From the NCBI GenBank assembly GCA_949289845.1, contig CASEPN010000001.1, forward strand, positions 464,316 through 528,315: DNA of 64,000 nucleotides, in the 5' to 3' direction. Shown here piece by piece: positions 9,186 through 17,399 of the stretch. Source of the stretch: an uncultured Bacillota bacterium (GTDB taxonomy: Bacteria; Bacillota_I; Bacilli_A; RFN20; CAG-826). Numbering within the stretch: position 1 is the stretch's first letter; each line of letters starts with the position of its first letter. A program made the translations under genes and the position numbers. The notes beneath the pieces are model-generated. The model ran no database searches and had not been told where the DNA came from. It saw only the letters and a list, made by a program, of their open reading frames with translations.

Positions 9186-10397
9186 CTATTCTCCCTTCCC
9201 GGCCCGGCTCAGGGTGCTGACCCCGGCGTAGCCTTCCTCCATGGTCCCGCGGTAGGCCCCGCGGGCGGCGATCGCCCCCAGGAGGGGGATGAGCCCCGGG
9301 TCCATGGCCCCCGGGACGTCGGGCATGAGGGTCCTGGCGGAGGAGACGCGCGGGAGCGAAAGCCTCCCGAGCTCCTCCCCGAGCCCGCGGAGGAGGGCGC
9401 CCCGCCCTCCGAGGAGGAGGGGGACCTTCATCTCCTGCGGGAGGCGCGCGCTTTCCGCGATCTGGAGGAGAGGGGCGCGCAGCCGTTCCCCGTAGGTCTT
9501 CAGGAAGCGGCGGATGCTCTCGTCGAGGGCGCCCTGGTATAGGGGGCGCCCCTCCTTCTCGAGGAGCGGCTCCTCGTGCTTCCACCTCTTCCCCACGAGC
9601 CCGCGCCTCTCCTTGAGGAGGGAAGCCTCCTCATGGGTCAGCTGGAGCTCGCGGGCGAGGTGGTCGGTGAGGTCCTCGCTCCCGAGGTCGAAGTAGCTCG
9701 CGGCGAAGGGCTTCCCCTTCCCCACGAGGGTCATGACGGTGCGCCGGGCGCCGATGTCGCAGTAGAAGTAGGCGTCGGGAACGTCCGGCTCCCCTTCCAG
9801 AAGGCAGGAGGCGGCATAGCTCTCGACGAAGAGCTGCTCGACCCGGAAGCCAGCGCTCTCGACGAGCTGGCGGTAGTTCACCACGAGGGACTCCGGAAGG
9901 ACATGGAGCATCGCCTTCATCGTGAGGACGTCGGAGCGCCTGCCGATCGGGGGCTTCCTGGAGATGGTGCCGTCCGATAGGAGGAAGCACTCCGGGACGA
10001 TGTCGACGAGGCGGTAGCCCTCGGGGATCCTTTCCTTCCGAACGAGGGTGTGGACGTTGCTCACGTCCAGCTGCCCGATGACGTCGTCCCCGCTCACCAC
10101 GTGCGTCCCCTTCTCGCACTGGAAGACGGCGAGGGAAAGGGAAGGGAGCAGGAGCACCGCGCTCCCGGAGTCGAGCTTCGCCCCCAGCTGGTCCTCGTCC
10201 CGCTCGCGGAAGGAGCGGAGCACCTGGCGGATGGCCTTGGTCTCCTCCTCCGTGTTCTTCCCGGGATGGAAGGGGCAGGGCAAGGGCCGCTCGGCCTTGT
10301 GGACGGGGACGGGGCGCCCGCCCCGCGCGTAGCCGGCCAGGTACTTGACCGAGCCCGTCCCGATCTCGATCGCCGCAGTGTACTTCGTCGTGCTCAT
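9186..10397 (-). CDS. ftsA: cell division protein FtsA
   Basis: The 403-residue actin-like ATPase has the phosphate-1 motif IEIGTGSVK at the N-terminus and a phosphate-2-like motif YCDIGARRTVMTLV. FtsA tethers FtsZ to the membrane. It is separated from the ftsL-position gene by a terminator and has its own promoter with a palindrome over the -10 box. In walled Firmicutes the peptidoglycan genes usually lie between rsmH and ftsA; none are here. Confidence 0.93.
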   Translation of the reverse strand: MSTTKYTAAIEIGTGSVKYLAGYARGGRPVPVHKAERPLPCPFHPGKNTEEETKAIRQVLRSFRERDEDQLGAKLDSGSAVLLLPSLSLAVFQCEKGTHVVSGDDVIGQLDVSNVHTLVRKERIPEGYRLVDIVPECFLLSDGTISRKPPIGRRSDVLTMKAMLHVLPESLVVNYRQLVESAGFRVEQLFVESYAASCLLEGEPDVPDAYFYCDIGARRTVMTLVGKGKPFAASYFDLGSEDLTDHLARELQLTHEEASLLKERRGLVGKRWKHEEPLLEKEGRPLYQGALDESIRRFLKTYGERLRAPLLQIAESARLPQEMKVPLLLGGRGALLRGLGEELGRLSLPRVSSARTLMPDVPGAMDPGLIPLLGAIAARGAYRGTMEEGYAGVSTLSRAGKGE

Positions 10398-10408
10398 GTT
10401 TCCTTGGC

Positions 10409-10441
10409 TCCTATCTTAAGATAGGACCCTTTCCGATTCAA
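10409..10441 (-). promoter_or_regulatory. ftsA-ftsZ promoter with 18-bp palindrome
   Basis: TTGAAT (10441-10436), a 17-bp spacer and TAAGAT (10418-10413) form a plausible promoter. The perfect palindrome TCCTATCTTAAGATAGGA (10409-10426) covers the -10 box, so it may be an operator or an early RNA hairpin. The ftsA start is about 12 nt downstream with an AAGGAA ribosome site. Confidence 0.55.
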
Positions 10442-10461
10442 CTAGCTTCATGATAGGAAAC

Positions 10462-10480
10462 TAGTAGTTTTCTAGTTATG
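10462..10480. repeat. short AT-rich interspersed element, copy 2
   Basis: TAGTAGTTTTCTAGTTATG lies between ftsA and the upstream terminator. It matches copy 3 except for a 3-bp gap. Confidence 0.5.
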
Positions 10481-10490
10481 CCTTCCATCG

Positions 10491-10515
10491 AAAAAGGGAC
10501 GCCTTCCGACGTCCC
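10491..10515 (-). terminator. rho-independent terminator after the ftsL-position gene
   Basis: A GGGACG stem pairs with CGTCCC and is followed by five T residues on the minus strand. It separates mraZ-rsmH-ftsL-like from ftsA-ftsZ. Confidence 0.8.
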
Positions 10516-10568
10516 TTCATTCCCCCTGCCGGAAGGAGAGGCCGGCAGGAGGGAGGAATGGGCTGGTT

Positions 10569-10805
10569 CTACTCGCCCTCCGATAGGGGAAGGTTCTCCT
10601 CTTCCCCTTCCTCCCCCTCCTCCTCGAGGACCTGGGAGGTCTCCTCGACCGCCTTGGCCTGGGCGAGGCGGTAGCTGATGCCGACGGGGATCGCCGCGGC
10701 GCCGGCGAGCGAAAGGAAGAGGAGCCCCAGGAGGCAGCTCGCCCGGAGGCGGTAGTAGAGGCGGCGATGCCCGGTCTTCTCGAGCTTGTCCTTCATCATG
10801 ATCAT
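10569..10805 (-). CDS. small single-pass membrane protein in the FtsL position
   Basis: The 78-residue protein has a short basic cytoplasmic part, one hydrophobic segment (about residues 25-47) and a very acidic C-terminus. It starts at an ATGA overlap with rsmH, exactly where ftsL sits in other bacteria. The size and topology suit FtsL, but the external leucine-zipper coiled coil is absent and the tail is only about 30 residues. It could be a reduced FtsL or an unrelated protein that took the slot. Confidence 0.65.
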   Translation of the reverse strand: MIMMKDKLEKTGHRRLYYRLRASCLLGLLFLSLAGAAAIPVGISYRLAQAKAVEETSQVLEEEGEEGEEENLPLSEGE

Positions 10806-11731
10806 GGGCGGATCCTCCTGATGGCACGGAGCTTGGCGCTCTTGGCGCGGCGGTTCCGTTCGACTTCCTCCTCGCTTGGGAGGATGGGGCGCGGCGTGAG
10901 GTCCTCGAAGGAAGGGACCTCGTCGACGGGATGGTGGCGGGATCCCTCGACCCTTGATAGGGCGCGGAAGCGCCTCTTCACGAGCCGGTCCTCGAGGGAA
11001 TGGAAGGTGATGATGGCGACGACTCCCCCGAGCGCGAGGGCCTCGGGGATGTCCCGGAGCATGTCCTCTAGCGCCCCGAGCTCGTCGTTGACGGCGATCC
11101 TTAGTGCCTGGAAGGTTTGCTTCGCGGGATGGCCCTTCCCGTGGATGCCCTTCGGCCCCTTGGCCTCGCGGACGAGGTCCACGAGCTCCCCGGTCGTCCT
11201 CACGGGACGCCCTTCCTCCCTCCTCCGGACGATGAGGCGGGCGATGCGGGAGGCGTCATGCTCCTCCCCATACTCGAGGAGGATCTTCCGGAGCGAGCGC
11301 TCGTCGAGCTCCTCCAGGAGGCGGGCGGCGCTCTTCCCCTTCCCGGGGTCCATCCTCATGTCGAGAGGGGCGTCCTTCCTATAGGAGAAGCCCCGCTCCC
11401 CCTCGTCGAACTGGGGGCTGCTCACCCCGAGGTCGGCGAGGATGCCGTCGACCTTCCCGATTCCCCGGGAACGAATCTCCCCGAGGAAGTCCCGGAAGTT
11501 CGCCCTCACGACCTCGTGCTCCCCGGGAAGGGAGGAGAGGCGCTTGCCTCCTTCCTCGATGGCCTCGGGGTCGACGTCGAAGGAGAGGAGGAGTCCTGTC
11601 CCCTGAAGGCGATGGAGGATCGCCTCCGAGTGGCCGCCTCTTCCGAGGGTCAGGTCGAGGTAGGTCCCCCCGGGCCTCACGTCGAGGAGGCGGAGCGCCT
11701 CCTCTAGGAGGACCGGCTCATGGGCGCCCAT
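10802..11731 (-). CDS. rsmH: 16S rRNA (cytosine1402-N4)-methyltransferase RsmH
   Basis: The 309-residue SAM-dependent methylase begins MGAHEPVLLEEALRLL and has the SAM-binding motif YLDLTLGRGGHSEAIL, ILADLGVSSPQFDE and the late ITFHSLEDRLVKRRF block, all diagnostic for RsmH (MraW). It modifies C1402 in the ribosomal P site. The start overlaps the end of mraZ by 14 bp. Confidence 0.96.
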   Translation of the reverse strand: MGAHEPVLLEEALRLLDVRPGGTYLDLTLGRGGHSEAILHRLQGTGLLLSFDVDPEAIEEGGKRLSSLPGEHEVVRANFRDFLGEIRSRGIGKVDGILADLGVSSPQFDEGERGFSYRKDAPLDMRMDPGKGKSAARLLEELDERSLRKILLEYGEEHDASRIARLIVRRREEGRPVRTTGELVDLVREAKGPKGIHGKGHPAKQTFQALRIAVNDELGALEDMLRDIPEALALGGVVAIITFHSLEDRLVKRRFRALSRVEGSRHHPVDEVPSFEDLTPRPILPSEEEVERNRRAKSAKLRAIRRIRP

Positions 11732-12161
11732 TGCGGGACACCCTTTCCGCGAGCTCCTCGAAGCCCGGCGCTTTCTTGGCGAGGTACTCCTCGTAGGCCT
11801 TCTGGTCCCACACCTCGAAGTGGTCGAGGGCGCCGATGATGGCGACCTCCGTCCCGATCATGAGCCTCCGGAGGAGTTCCGTCGGAAGCTGGGCGCGGCC
11901 ATGGGAGTCGACCTGGAGGGGTTCGACGCTGGCGGCGCTGAGCCTCACGTAGTCGCGGGCGTCCTGGTCGAGGTAGTCCCGCCCTTCGAGCTCGGAGAGC
12001 TTCTTCTCGAAGCCTTCCTCGTCGTAGACGGCAAGCGCCCCGTCGAATCCCTGGAGGGCGAAAAGGGTCGCGCCGGGGGCGAACTTCGCCAGGCGCGAGG
12101 GGATCTGGAGGCGCCGCTTCTCGTCGAGGGAGCGGCTATAGGTCCCGAAATACTTTCCCAC
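11718..12161 (-). CDS. mraZ: division/cell-wall cluster repressor MraZ
   Basis: The 147-residue protein has two AbrB-like repeats, with GTYSRSLDEKRRLQIPSRL and VDSHGRAQLPTELLRRL as the two DNA-binding halves. MraZ binds its own promoter and represses the cluster. The GTG at 12161 was preferred over the ATG at 12182: it follows AGGTGG at good spacing, gives the family N-terminus, and the ATG would sit directly on the -10 box. Two TGGGA repeats lie between the promoter and this start. Confidence 0.93.
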   Translation of the reverse strand: MGKYFGTYSRSLDEKRRLQIPSRLAKFAPGATLFALQGFDGALAVYDEEGFEKKLSELEGRDYLDQDARDYVRLSAASVEPLQVDSHGRAQLPTELLRRLMIGTEVAIIGALDHFEVWDQKAYEEYLAKKAPGFEELAERVSRNGRP

Positions 12162-12211
12162 TTTTTCCCACCTCGCGCACATAGGATAGTGCCTTGCGCC
12201 CAGCTATCCAA
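12156..12211 (-). promoter_or_regulatory. mraZ promoter and MraZ-box operators
   Basis: TTGGAT (12211-12206), a 17-bp spacer and TATCCT (12188-12183) form the promoter. Downstream are two perfect TGGGA repeats (12170-12166 and 12160-12156) with a 5-bp spacer, the known spacing of MraZ operators. A third, poor copy may lie one period upstream. The second repeat overlaps the GTG start. Confidence 0.65.
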
Positions 12212-12226
12212 GGGATTTCGCGCACG

Positions 12227-12258
12227 AAAAAAGGCGGGATGAGGACGACCCACCCGCC
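12227..12258 (-). terminator. rho-independent terminator after the yceD-like gene
   Basis: GGCGGG pairs with CCCGCC across a 14-nt loop and is followed by six T residues on the minus strand, ending the pheS-pheT-yceD transcript. Confidence 0.8.
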
Positions 12259-12261
12259 AAT

Positions 12262-12281
12262 TAGTAGTTTTCTTGTAGTTA
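12262..12281. repeat. short AT-rich interspersed element, copy 3
   Basis: TAGTAGTTTTCTTGTAGTTA lies between the yceD-like stop and its terminator and is the best copy of the element. It differs from copy 4 at two positions. Confidence 0.6.
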
Positions 12282-12282
12282 A

Positions 12283-12726
12283 CTAGTTATTCTCGGAATT
12301 CTCTTCCGTCTTGTCCTCATCGAGCATTTCGGAGCGGACGACCCGGAGGGGCAGCTCGGAGCGGATGGCGAGGGCCGCGACGAGGGAAATGTCGAGCTCC
12401 TTCCCTGGGAGGATGTAGACGAGGGAGTCCTCCTCCCCCACCAGCTCCTCCTCAAGCGAGGGGTCCTCCTCGTCGAAGACGTAGACGGGCTCCTCGAGGA
12501 AGGCGCGGTAGGGGAAGGGCTCGAGATCCTCCCCGTCCTCGAGGGTGAGCTCAGCCTCGGCAGTGAGGGCAAGGCGGATCGCCCCGGGGGCGAGGCGTTC
12601 CATCACGCCCTTGTAGCGGAGCCCTTCCATCGCAAGGAGAGGCGTCCTGGGGACGAAGCCCCCCGGGAGCCCTTCCCCTTCGAAGGGGGTCGGGCTGAAG
12701 GGCACCTGAGCCTTCAGGATCCTCAC
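12283..12726 (-). CDS. YceD/DUF177 family protein
   Basis: The 147-residue product resembles DUF177 (YceD), a family usually encoded next to rpmF and linked to 23S rRNA and ribosome synthesis. It shows the family order of an N-terminal strand region, ALTAEAELTLED, an acidic middle and a YILPGKELDISLVAALAIRSELPLRVV-like C-terminal region. The GTG start at 12726 overlaps the pheT stop (GTGA). No rpmF follows. The family call rests on pattern recognition and is fairly likely. Confidence 0.7.
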   Translation of the reverse strand: MRILKAQVPFSPTPFEGEGLPGGFVPRTPLLAMEGLRYKGVMERLAPGAIRLALTAEAELTLEDGEDLEPFPYRAFLEEPVYVFDEEDPSLEEELVGEEDSLVYILPGKELDISLVAALAIRSELPLRVVRSEMLDEDKTEENSENN

Positions 12727-15101
12727 GAGCGCACCTCCGCGCCGAGTTTCTCCTCGAGGGCCTTCCGCGCCTTCTCCACGGCTTCCTGGATCTCCTCCTC
12801 GCCGAGGGTCTTCCCCTCGTCCTGGAGGAAGAGGGCGATCGCCAGGGACCTCTTCCCCGCGGGAATCCCTTCCCCGCGGTACTCGTCGAAGGGAAGGACG
12901 TCCTTGATGAGACGGGAGGCGCGGGAGGCGCATTCCTTCACCTCGCGGAAGGGAATCCCTTCCCCGAGGAGGAGGGCGAGGTCCCTCCTCGTCCCCGGGA
13001 AGCGCGGGGGCACCTTGGCCTTGCTCCCCTCCCCGGGAAGGGAGAGGAGGAGCGAGAGGTCGATCTCCATGAGCGAGCCGGAGCGGAGCCCTCTCTTCTT
13101 GAGCTCGCTGGGGTGGAGCTCGCCGAGGACGGCGAGCGTCTCCTTCCCGAGGCTTGCGAGGGCGCTCCTCCCGGGGTGGAACTCCTGGCGGTCCGTCTTA
13201 AGAGGCACGTAACGAACCCGCCCATCCTTGATCCCGAGGAACTGGAGGATGTCCTCGAGGATGCCCTTGAGGTCATAGAAGCCGTAAGGCGCCCTCTCCA
13301 TGAGCGAACGGGTCTTCCTCTCCCCCATGAGGGCGATGGCGAGCCTCTCGCCCTGCTTCCCCTTGGCGAACGCCTCGCCCATCTCGAAGAAGGCGAGGTC
13401 GCTCACCTGGCGGGCCTGGTTATGGGCCATCGCCTCGATGAGGGAGGGAAGGAGGCTCTTCCGGTAGGAGAGGCGGTCCTCGGTGAGGGGGTTCCTGACC
13501 CGGAGGGACTCCCCTTCCAGGAGATAGGGATAGCTTCCTTCCTCTTCCTTCGGGAGGAGGGAGTAGGTGAGGGCCTCGGTGAGCCCCTTGTGGCGGAGGA
13601 GCCGCCGGAGGGCCCTCTTCCTTTCCTGGCGGGGCGTGAGCCCTCCCTCGGGAGGAAGGGCCGGGAGCCTCGAAGGCACCTTCCCGTAGCCGAGGAGGCG
13701 GATGACCTCCTCGGAGATGTCCGCTTCCCCGAGGACGTCGATCCGGCGGAGAGGCACCTCGACGAGGAGGGCGTCCCCGTCCTTCTCGACGTGGAAGCTC
13801 TCGCTTTCGAGGGCGGACAGAACCTCGTTCTCGTCCAGGCTCGTCCCGAGCCTCCGGTTGATCGCAAGGAGGCTCGTCCTGATCTTCCTTGGGGCAGGGA
13901 CGCTCCCTCCATATAGGGCAATCCCCGAGAGGGAGTCGGGCTCGGAAAGCTCCTTCACGAGGGCAAGCGCGTAGGCAAGCGCCTCCTCCTGGAGGGGGGC
14001 GATGCCTTTAGCGAAGCGCTGGCTGCTCTCGCTCTGGAGGCCGAGCCTCGTGGAGGTCCTCCTGACGCAAGCCCCGTCGAAGAGGGCGCTCTCGACGAGG
14101 ATGTTCCTCGTGCCCTCGTCCACCGCGCACTCCATCGAGGTCATCACGCCCCCGAGGCACATCGTCCTGCCCTTGGAGGCGATCGAGATGTCCCCTTTCT
14201 TCAGGAGGTACTTCTTCCCGTCCATGGCCTCCCACTCGCCCTCGATGTCGTCCCGGGCCTCGAGCTTTCCTTCCGGAAGCTTGTCGAGGTCGTACATGTT
14301 GAAGGGCTGGCCGGTGAGGAGCATCGCGTAGTTCCCGATGTCGACGATGTTGTTGATGGGGCGGACCCCGGAGGCGATGAGCCGGAGGCGGAGCCACCGG
14401 GGCGAGGGATGGATCTTGACTCCCCTTGCCTCGGCAAGGGCGAAGCGCGCGCACTTCTCCGTCCTCGAGGAAGGAAGGACGGAGGGGGCCCTCCCCTCGA
14501 TGAGGGGGGCCTTCGGGATCCGGAGCTCCCGATGGAGGAGGGTCGATGCCTCCTGGGCGACCTGGACCATCGCGTTCATGTCGCTCCGGTTAGCGAGGAG
14601 CTTGAGCTCGAGGACGACGTCGTCGAGCCCGAGGTAGGAAAGGGGCTCCGCCCCGACGGGGGCGTCCTCCGGCAGCTCCTCGATCCCCGCGCACTGGGCC
14701 TCGGAAAGGAACTTCCGGTCCATCCCGAGCTCAAGGAGGGAGCAGCACATCCCGTCGCTTTCCACGCCCCGGATCTTGCTCTTCTTGATCGTGATGCCGG
14801 GGAGGAGGGCCCCTTCCGTCGCGACGATGACCTTGAGGCCCTCCCGCGCGTTGGGGGCGCCGCAGACGATCTGGTGGATCCCTCTCTCCTCCCCCTCGTC
14901 CACCTGGAGGACGTGGAGATGGTCGCTATCGGGATGGGGAAGGCAGGAAAGGATCTTCCCGATCACGAGCCCCGTCCCCGAGGCGAGGGGGCGGATCTCC
15001 TCCACCTCGACCCCGGCGAGGGTCATCTTCTCCGCGAGCTCCTTTGGGGAGACGCCCGTCAAATCGACGTACTCCCCGAGCCACTTGTAGGAAACCTTCA
15101 T
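12723..15101 (-). CDS. pheT: phenylalanyl-tRNA synthetase beta subunit
   Basis: The 792-residue protein has the full bacterial PheT layout: an N-terminal tRNA-binding EMAP-like domain, the B3/B4 editing domain, B5, the catalytic-like core and a C-terminal anticodon-binding FDX-ACB domain. It pairs with PheS as an alpha2beta2 enzyme. It lies 3 bp after pheS and overlaps the yceD-like gene. Confidence 0.97.
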   Translation of the reverse strand: MKVSYKWLGEYVDLTGVSPKELAEKMTLAGVEVEEIRPLASGTGLVIGKILSCLPHPDSDHLHVLQVDEGEERGIHQIVCGAPNAREGLKVIVATEGALLPGITIKKSKIRGVESDGMCCSLLELGMDRKFLSEAQCAGIEELPEDAPVGAEPLSYLGLDDVVLELKLLANRSDMNAMVQVAQEASTLLHRELRIPKAPLIEGRAPSVLPSSRTEKCARFALAEARGVKIHPSPRWLRLRLIASGVRPINNIVDIGNYAMLLTGQPFNMYDLDKLPEGKLEARDDIEGEWEAMDGKKYLLKKGDISIASKGRTMCLGGVMTSMECAVDEGTRNILVESALFDGACVRRTSTRLGLQSESSQRFAKGIAPLQEEALAYALALVKELSEPDSLSGIALYGGSVPAPRKIRTSLLAINRRLGTSLDENEVLSALESESFHVEKDGDALLVEVPLRRIDVLGEADISEEVIRLLGYGKVPSRLPALPPEGGLTPRQERKRALRRLLRHKGLTEALTYSLLPKEEEGSYPYLLEGESLRVRNPLTEDRLSYRKSLLPSLIEAMAHNQARQVSDLAFFEMGEAFAKGKQGERLAIALMGERKTRSLMERAPYGFYDLKGILEDILQFLGIKDGRVRYVPLKTDRQEFHPGRSALASLGKETLAVLGELHPSELKKRGLRSGSLMEIDLSLLLSLPGEGSKAKVPPRFPGTRRDLALLLGEGIPFREVKECASRASRLIKDVLPFDEYRGEGIPAGKRSLAIALFLQDEGKTLGEEEIQEAVEKARKALEEKLGAEVRS

Positions 15102-15104
15102 CTT

Positions 15105-16151
15105 CTACTCCTCCTCATGGAAGCCCGCGAGGAAGCGGGCGTCGTCCTGGTAGAAGCGCCGGATGTCGTCGATGCCGTAGCGGAGCATCGCCACGCGCTC
15201 GATGCCGACCCCGAAGGCGAAGCCCTGGTAGCGCTCCGGGTCGTAGCCGCCCTTCCTCAATACGTCGGGATGGACCTCCCCGGCCCCGAGGATCTCGATC
15301 CAGCCCGTCCCCTTGCACATGGGGCAGCCCTTTCCCTCGCAGCGCGCGCAGCTCACGTCGACCTCGACGGAAGGCTCGGTGAAGGGGAAGTAGGAGCTCC
15401 GGAGGCGGATCTCGCGCTTCTCCCCGAACATCTTCCTCGCGAAGAGGGCGAGGGTGCCCTTGAGGTCGGCCATCGAGACGTCCTCCCCGACGAGGAGGCC
15501 CTCGACCTGGCCGAACTGGTGGCTGTGGGTCATGTCGTCGTCGTCCCGGCGATAGCACTTCCCCGGCGAGATGATGGCGAGCGGCCCCTTCTCCTCGTTC
15601 TCCTCGAGGACGTGCGCCTGGGAGGCGGAGGTCTGGGTGCGGAGGAGCCCTTCCCCTTCGAGGTAGAAGGTGTCCTGCATGTCGCGGGCGGGGTGGTCCC
15701 CGGGCATGTTCAGGAGCTCGAAGTTATAGCGCTCCGTCTCCACGTCATGCCCTTCCTCGACCCGGTAGCCCATCTCCGTGAAGATCGAGACGATCTCATC
15801 CTCGATGAGGCGGAAGGGGTTGATCGCGCCAACCCCGCCCCTTCTCCCGGGAAGGGTGACGTCGACTCTCTCCTCCTCGAGCTTCCGGGCGAGCTCTTCC
15901 TCGCGGAGGGCCCTTTCCTTCTCCTGGAAGAGGGACTCGAGAGACCTCCTCGCCTCGTTGAGGAAGGCGCCCAGGCGCCCCCTCTCCTCGGGGGAAGCCT
16001 CGCGGAGCCTTCCCATCAGGGCGCTCAGAGGCGCCTTCTTGCTCAGGTGGCGGTTCCGCCACTCCTGGAGGGAAGGAAGGGAAAGGACCTCCTTAAGCTC
16101 CTTCTCCGCCTCTTCCCGGAGGCGCCCTGCCTCCTGGATCGCTTCTTCCAT
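15105..16151 (-). CDS. pheS: phenylalanyl-tRNA synthetase alpha subunit
   Basis: The 348-residue class II catalytic subunit shows an N-terminal coiled coil, the motif 2 region with THSHQFGQVEGLLV, and the C-terminal GIERVAMLRYGIDDIR block. The ATG at 16151 was selected because AAGGAGGT precedes it and the protein then starts at the family position; an upstream extension would run through the T-box. The gene is controlled by a Phe T-box. Confidence 0.97.
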   Translation of the reverse strand: MEEAIQEAGRLREEAEKELKEVLSLPSLQEWRNRHLSKKAPLSALMGRLREASPEERGRLGAFLNEARRSLESLFQEKERALREEELARKLEEERVDVTLPGRRGGVGAINPFRLIEDEIVSIFTEMGYRVEEGHDVETERYNFELLNMPGDHPARDMQDTFYLEGEGLLRTQTSASQAHVLEENEEKGPLAIISPGKCYRRDDDDMTHSHQFGQVEGLLVGEDVSMADLKGTLALFARKMFGEKREIRLRSSYFPFTEPSVEVDVSCARCEGKGCPMCKGTGWIEILGAGEVHPDVLRKGGYDPERYQGFAFGVGIERVAMLRYGIDDIRRFYQDDARFLAGFHEEE

Positions 16152-16164
16152 CCGGAATACCTCC

Positions 16165-16410
16165 TTCTTGAAACAAAAGGGACGGCCGGGAACGGGCAAT
16201 CGCCCGCGGTGCCATCCCGCTTCGGGCACGGCGTGCCCGCTCTTTCGCCCCTAACCCCGGGCGGGGGCGGGTCTCCCCGCGTCCTCCCGGGGCGAATTCG
16301 CCGGAGCCATCCCGGGGCGGTCTCTCTCCTCGCCCCTCCCACGTGGGAAGTTCCTGCCGGCTACTATTCCCGATCAACGGACTGGGGAATTATGCGCGGG
16401 CGCACGGGAA
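16165..16410 (-). promoter_or_regulatory. T-box riboswitch leader of pheST
   Basis: The T-box sequence GGATGGCACCGCGGG (about 16218-16203) is followed by a CGGGC-GATT-GCCCG hairpin and a T-rich stretch before pheS. A TTC triplet followed by G (16296-16294) is a specifier candidate for phenylalanine. A clear promoter was not found. Confidence 0.85.
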
Positions 16411-16527
16411 AGGGCTAGCCCGGGCTTGAGGAAAGCGTCTTGGAACAGAAGGGCAGGTTAGCGGCAGCGGGGCCTATATAGGGGGAGAGGGGGACGAAGA
16501 GATGCTTGGTTTTGAGGATGAGGAAGA

Positions 16528-16851
16528 ATGATTCTGTTCTATCCAAGGCGGAAACGTCATTTCAGGGGGCATGCGACGAGGAACGGCTCCCATCCTTGCT
16601 ATATCGTGGGAGAAACATCTTCCACATATCTGTATTTCGGACTGACTCACGCCAGAAAAAAGGGGAAGGGACACGCGAACTATCGTCTTTCCGTCAACCC
16701 AAAGAAAGGCGACCCCAGCACCGCATACCTTCGGAAGGCGCTTTGCGAAGATGAAAAAAGGCGGTTCACCCTGATGCCTTACGCGAATTACGAAATCGCG
16801 GATGAAGATGATGACTACGTAGATGGCTTGCTAAAGAAAAGGAAGAAATAA
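16528..16851 (+). CDS. small basic protein of unrecognised family, copy A
   Basis: The 107-residue protein is rich in His, Lys and Tyr and has no membrane segment. It is clearly paralogous to the product at 45753: both share RHFRGH-T-NG-HP-YI-G, then YLY-GLTH, then AY-RK and a final VD-L--KRK. I do not recognise the family. Its stop codon touches the T-tract of a convergent structured RNA (16850-16906). The same gene-RNA pairing occurs at the second copy. Confidence 0.75.
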   Translation: MILFYPRRKRHFRGHATRNGSHPCYIVGETSSTYLYFGLTHARKKGKGHANYRLSVNPKKGDPSTAYLRKALCEDEKRRFTLMPYANYEIADEDDDYVDGLLKKRKK

Positions 16852-16906
16852 AAAAACTTCCCGGCACGTACAACTCCATCGCTGGCGACGCACCCATCGG
16901 GGGAAG
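16850..16906 (-). ncRNA. structured small RNA element, copy A
   Basis: On the minus strand an outer stem CTTCCC/GGGAAG encloses an inner stem TGCGT/ACGTG, an asymmetric loop and an apical stem CCA-GCGA-TGG, then seven T residues. A TTGACC box (16942-16937) and TAAGTA (16918-16913) stand 6 nt upstream of the hairpin base. The apical pair is C-G in the other two copies and A-T here, with the loop still GNRA. It is convergent with the small-protein gene. Confidence 0.75.
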
Positions 16907-16912
16907 CCACCA

Positions 16913-16942
16913 TACTTAACCAGATTACCTCGGCAAGGTCAA
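16913..16942 (-). promoter_or_regulatory. putative promoter of structured RNA copy A
   Basis: TTGACC, an 18-bp spacer and TAAGTA (or 17 bp and TTAAGT) place the transcription start at the base of the hairpin. Confidence 0.5.
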
Positions 16943-17399
16943 CTGATCGATGCATGCCCCGTCAGGCAACAAAGTCATCGCGATGCCCCGTCGCCTCAAA
17001 AAGCTCCGCCCGGGCCCGAAGTATCATGCCCCTGCGTTCCCCTGCCTCGGAAAGGAGACCGGAATGAAGAAGACGAAAGGTGAAGGTAAAGGACGTAACT
17101 CCCGTCGAGGCTTGCCCAAGCGTCCAGGAGCCAAGCGGAGCTGAGAATCACCTTTCGCAGCCCCCCACGGGCCAAGGCCATAAAATGCCCCTCCTCGAAA
17201 GACAAAGCCCTCCTTGATCAAGGACCGTTCGAAAGGCCTTGAAGAACAAGAGATGCAATGCGGACGCCGTAGGTCCCCGCTTCGGCAAGGCCAGCATCAG
17301 ACGTGCTGGCAGCTGTATCTTGGGGCTTTCCGCAAGTCCGCTGGAGCTCTTCCCCAACGGAACGACAGGAAAGAACATTCCGCGGGAAGCGGCGCCTAG
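16943..17399. other. non-coding stretch with one possible micro-gene
   Basis: No recognised gene lies here. A hairpin GCCAGCA-7 nt-TGCTGGC is present at 17290-17310. No RNase P, tmRNA or SRP RNA signature was found. The one supported feature is the short reading frame at 17064-17144. Confidence 0.5.
17064..17144 (+). CDS. possible 26-residue basic peptide
   Basis: An AAAGGAGA ribosome site stands 5 nt before an ATG that opens a 26-codon frame very rich in Lys, Arg and Gly, ending at TGA. The frame is open back to 16950 and could give 64 residues. No homologue is recognised; the good ribosome site is the only positive evidence. Confidence 0.3.
   Translation: MKKTKGEGKGRNSRRGLPKRPGAKRS

Noticed and set aside
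16943..17399. RNase P, tmRNA or SRP RNA in the gap
   Set aside because: None of the conserved core motifs of these RNAs was found on either strand.
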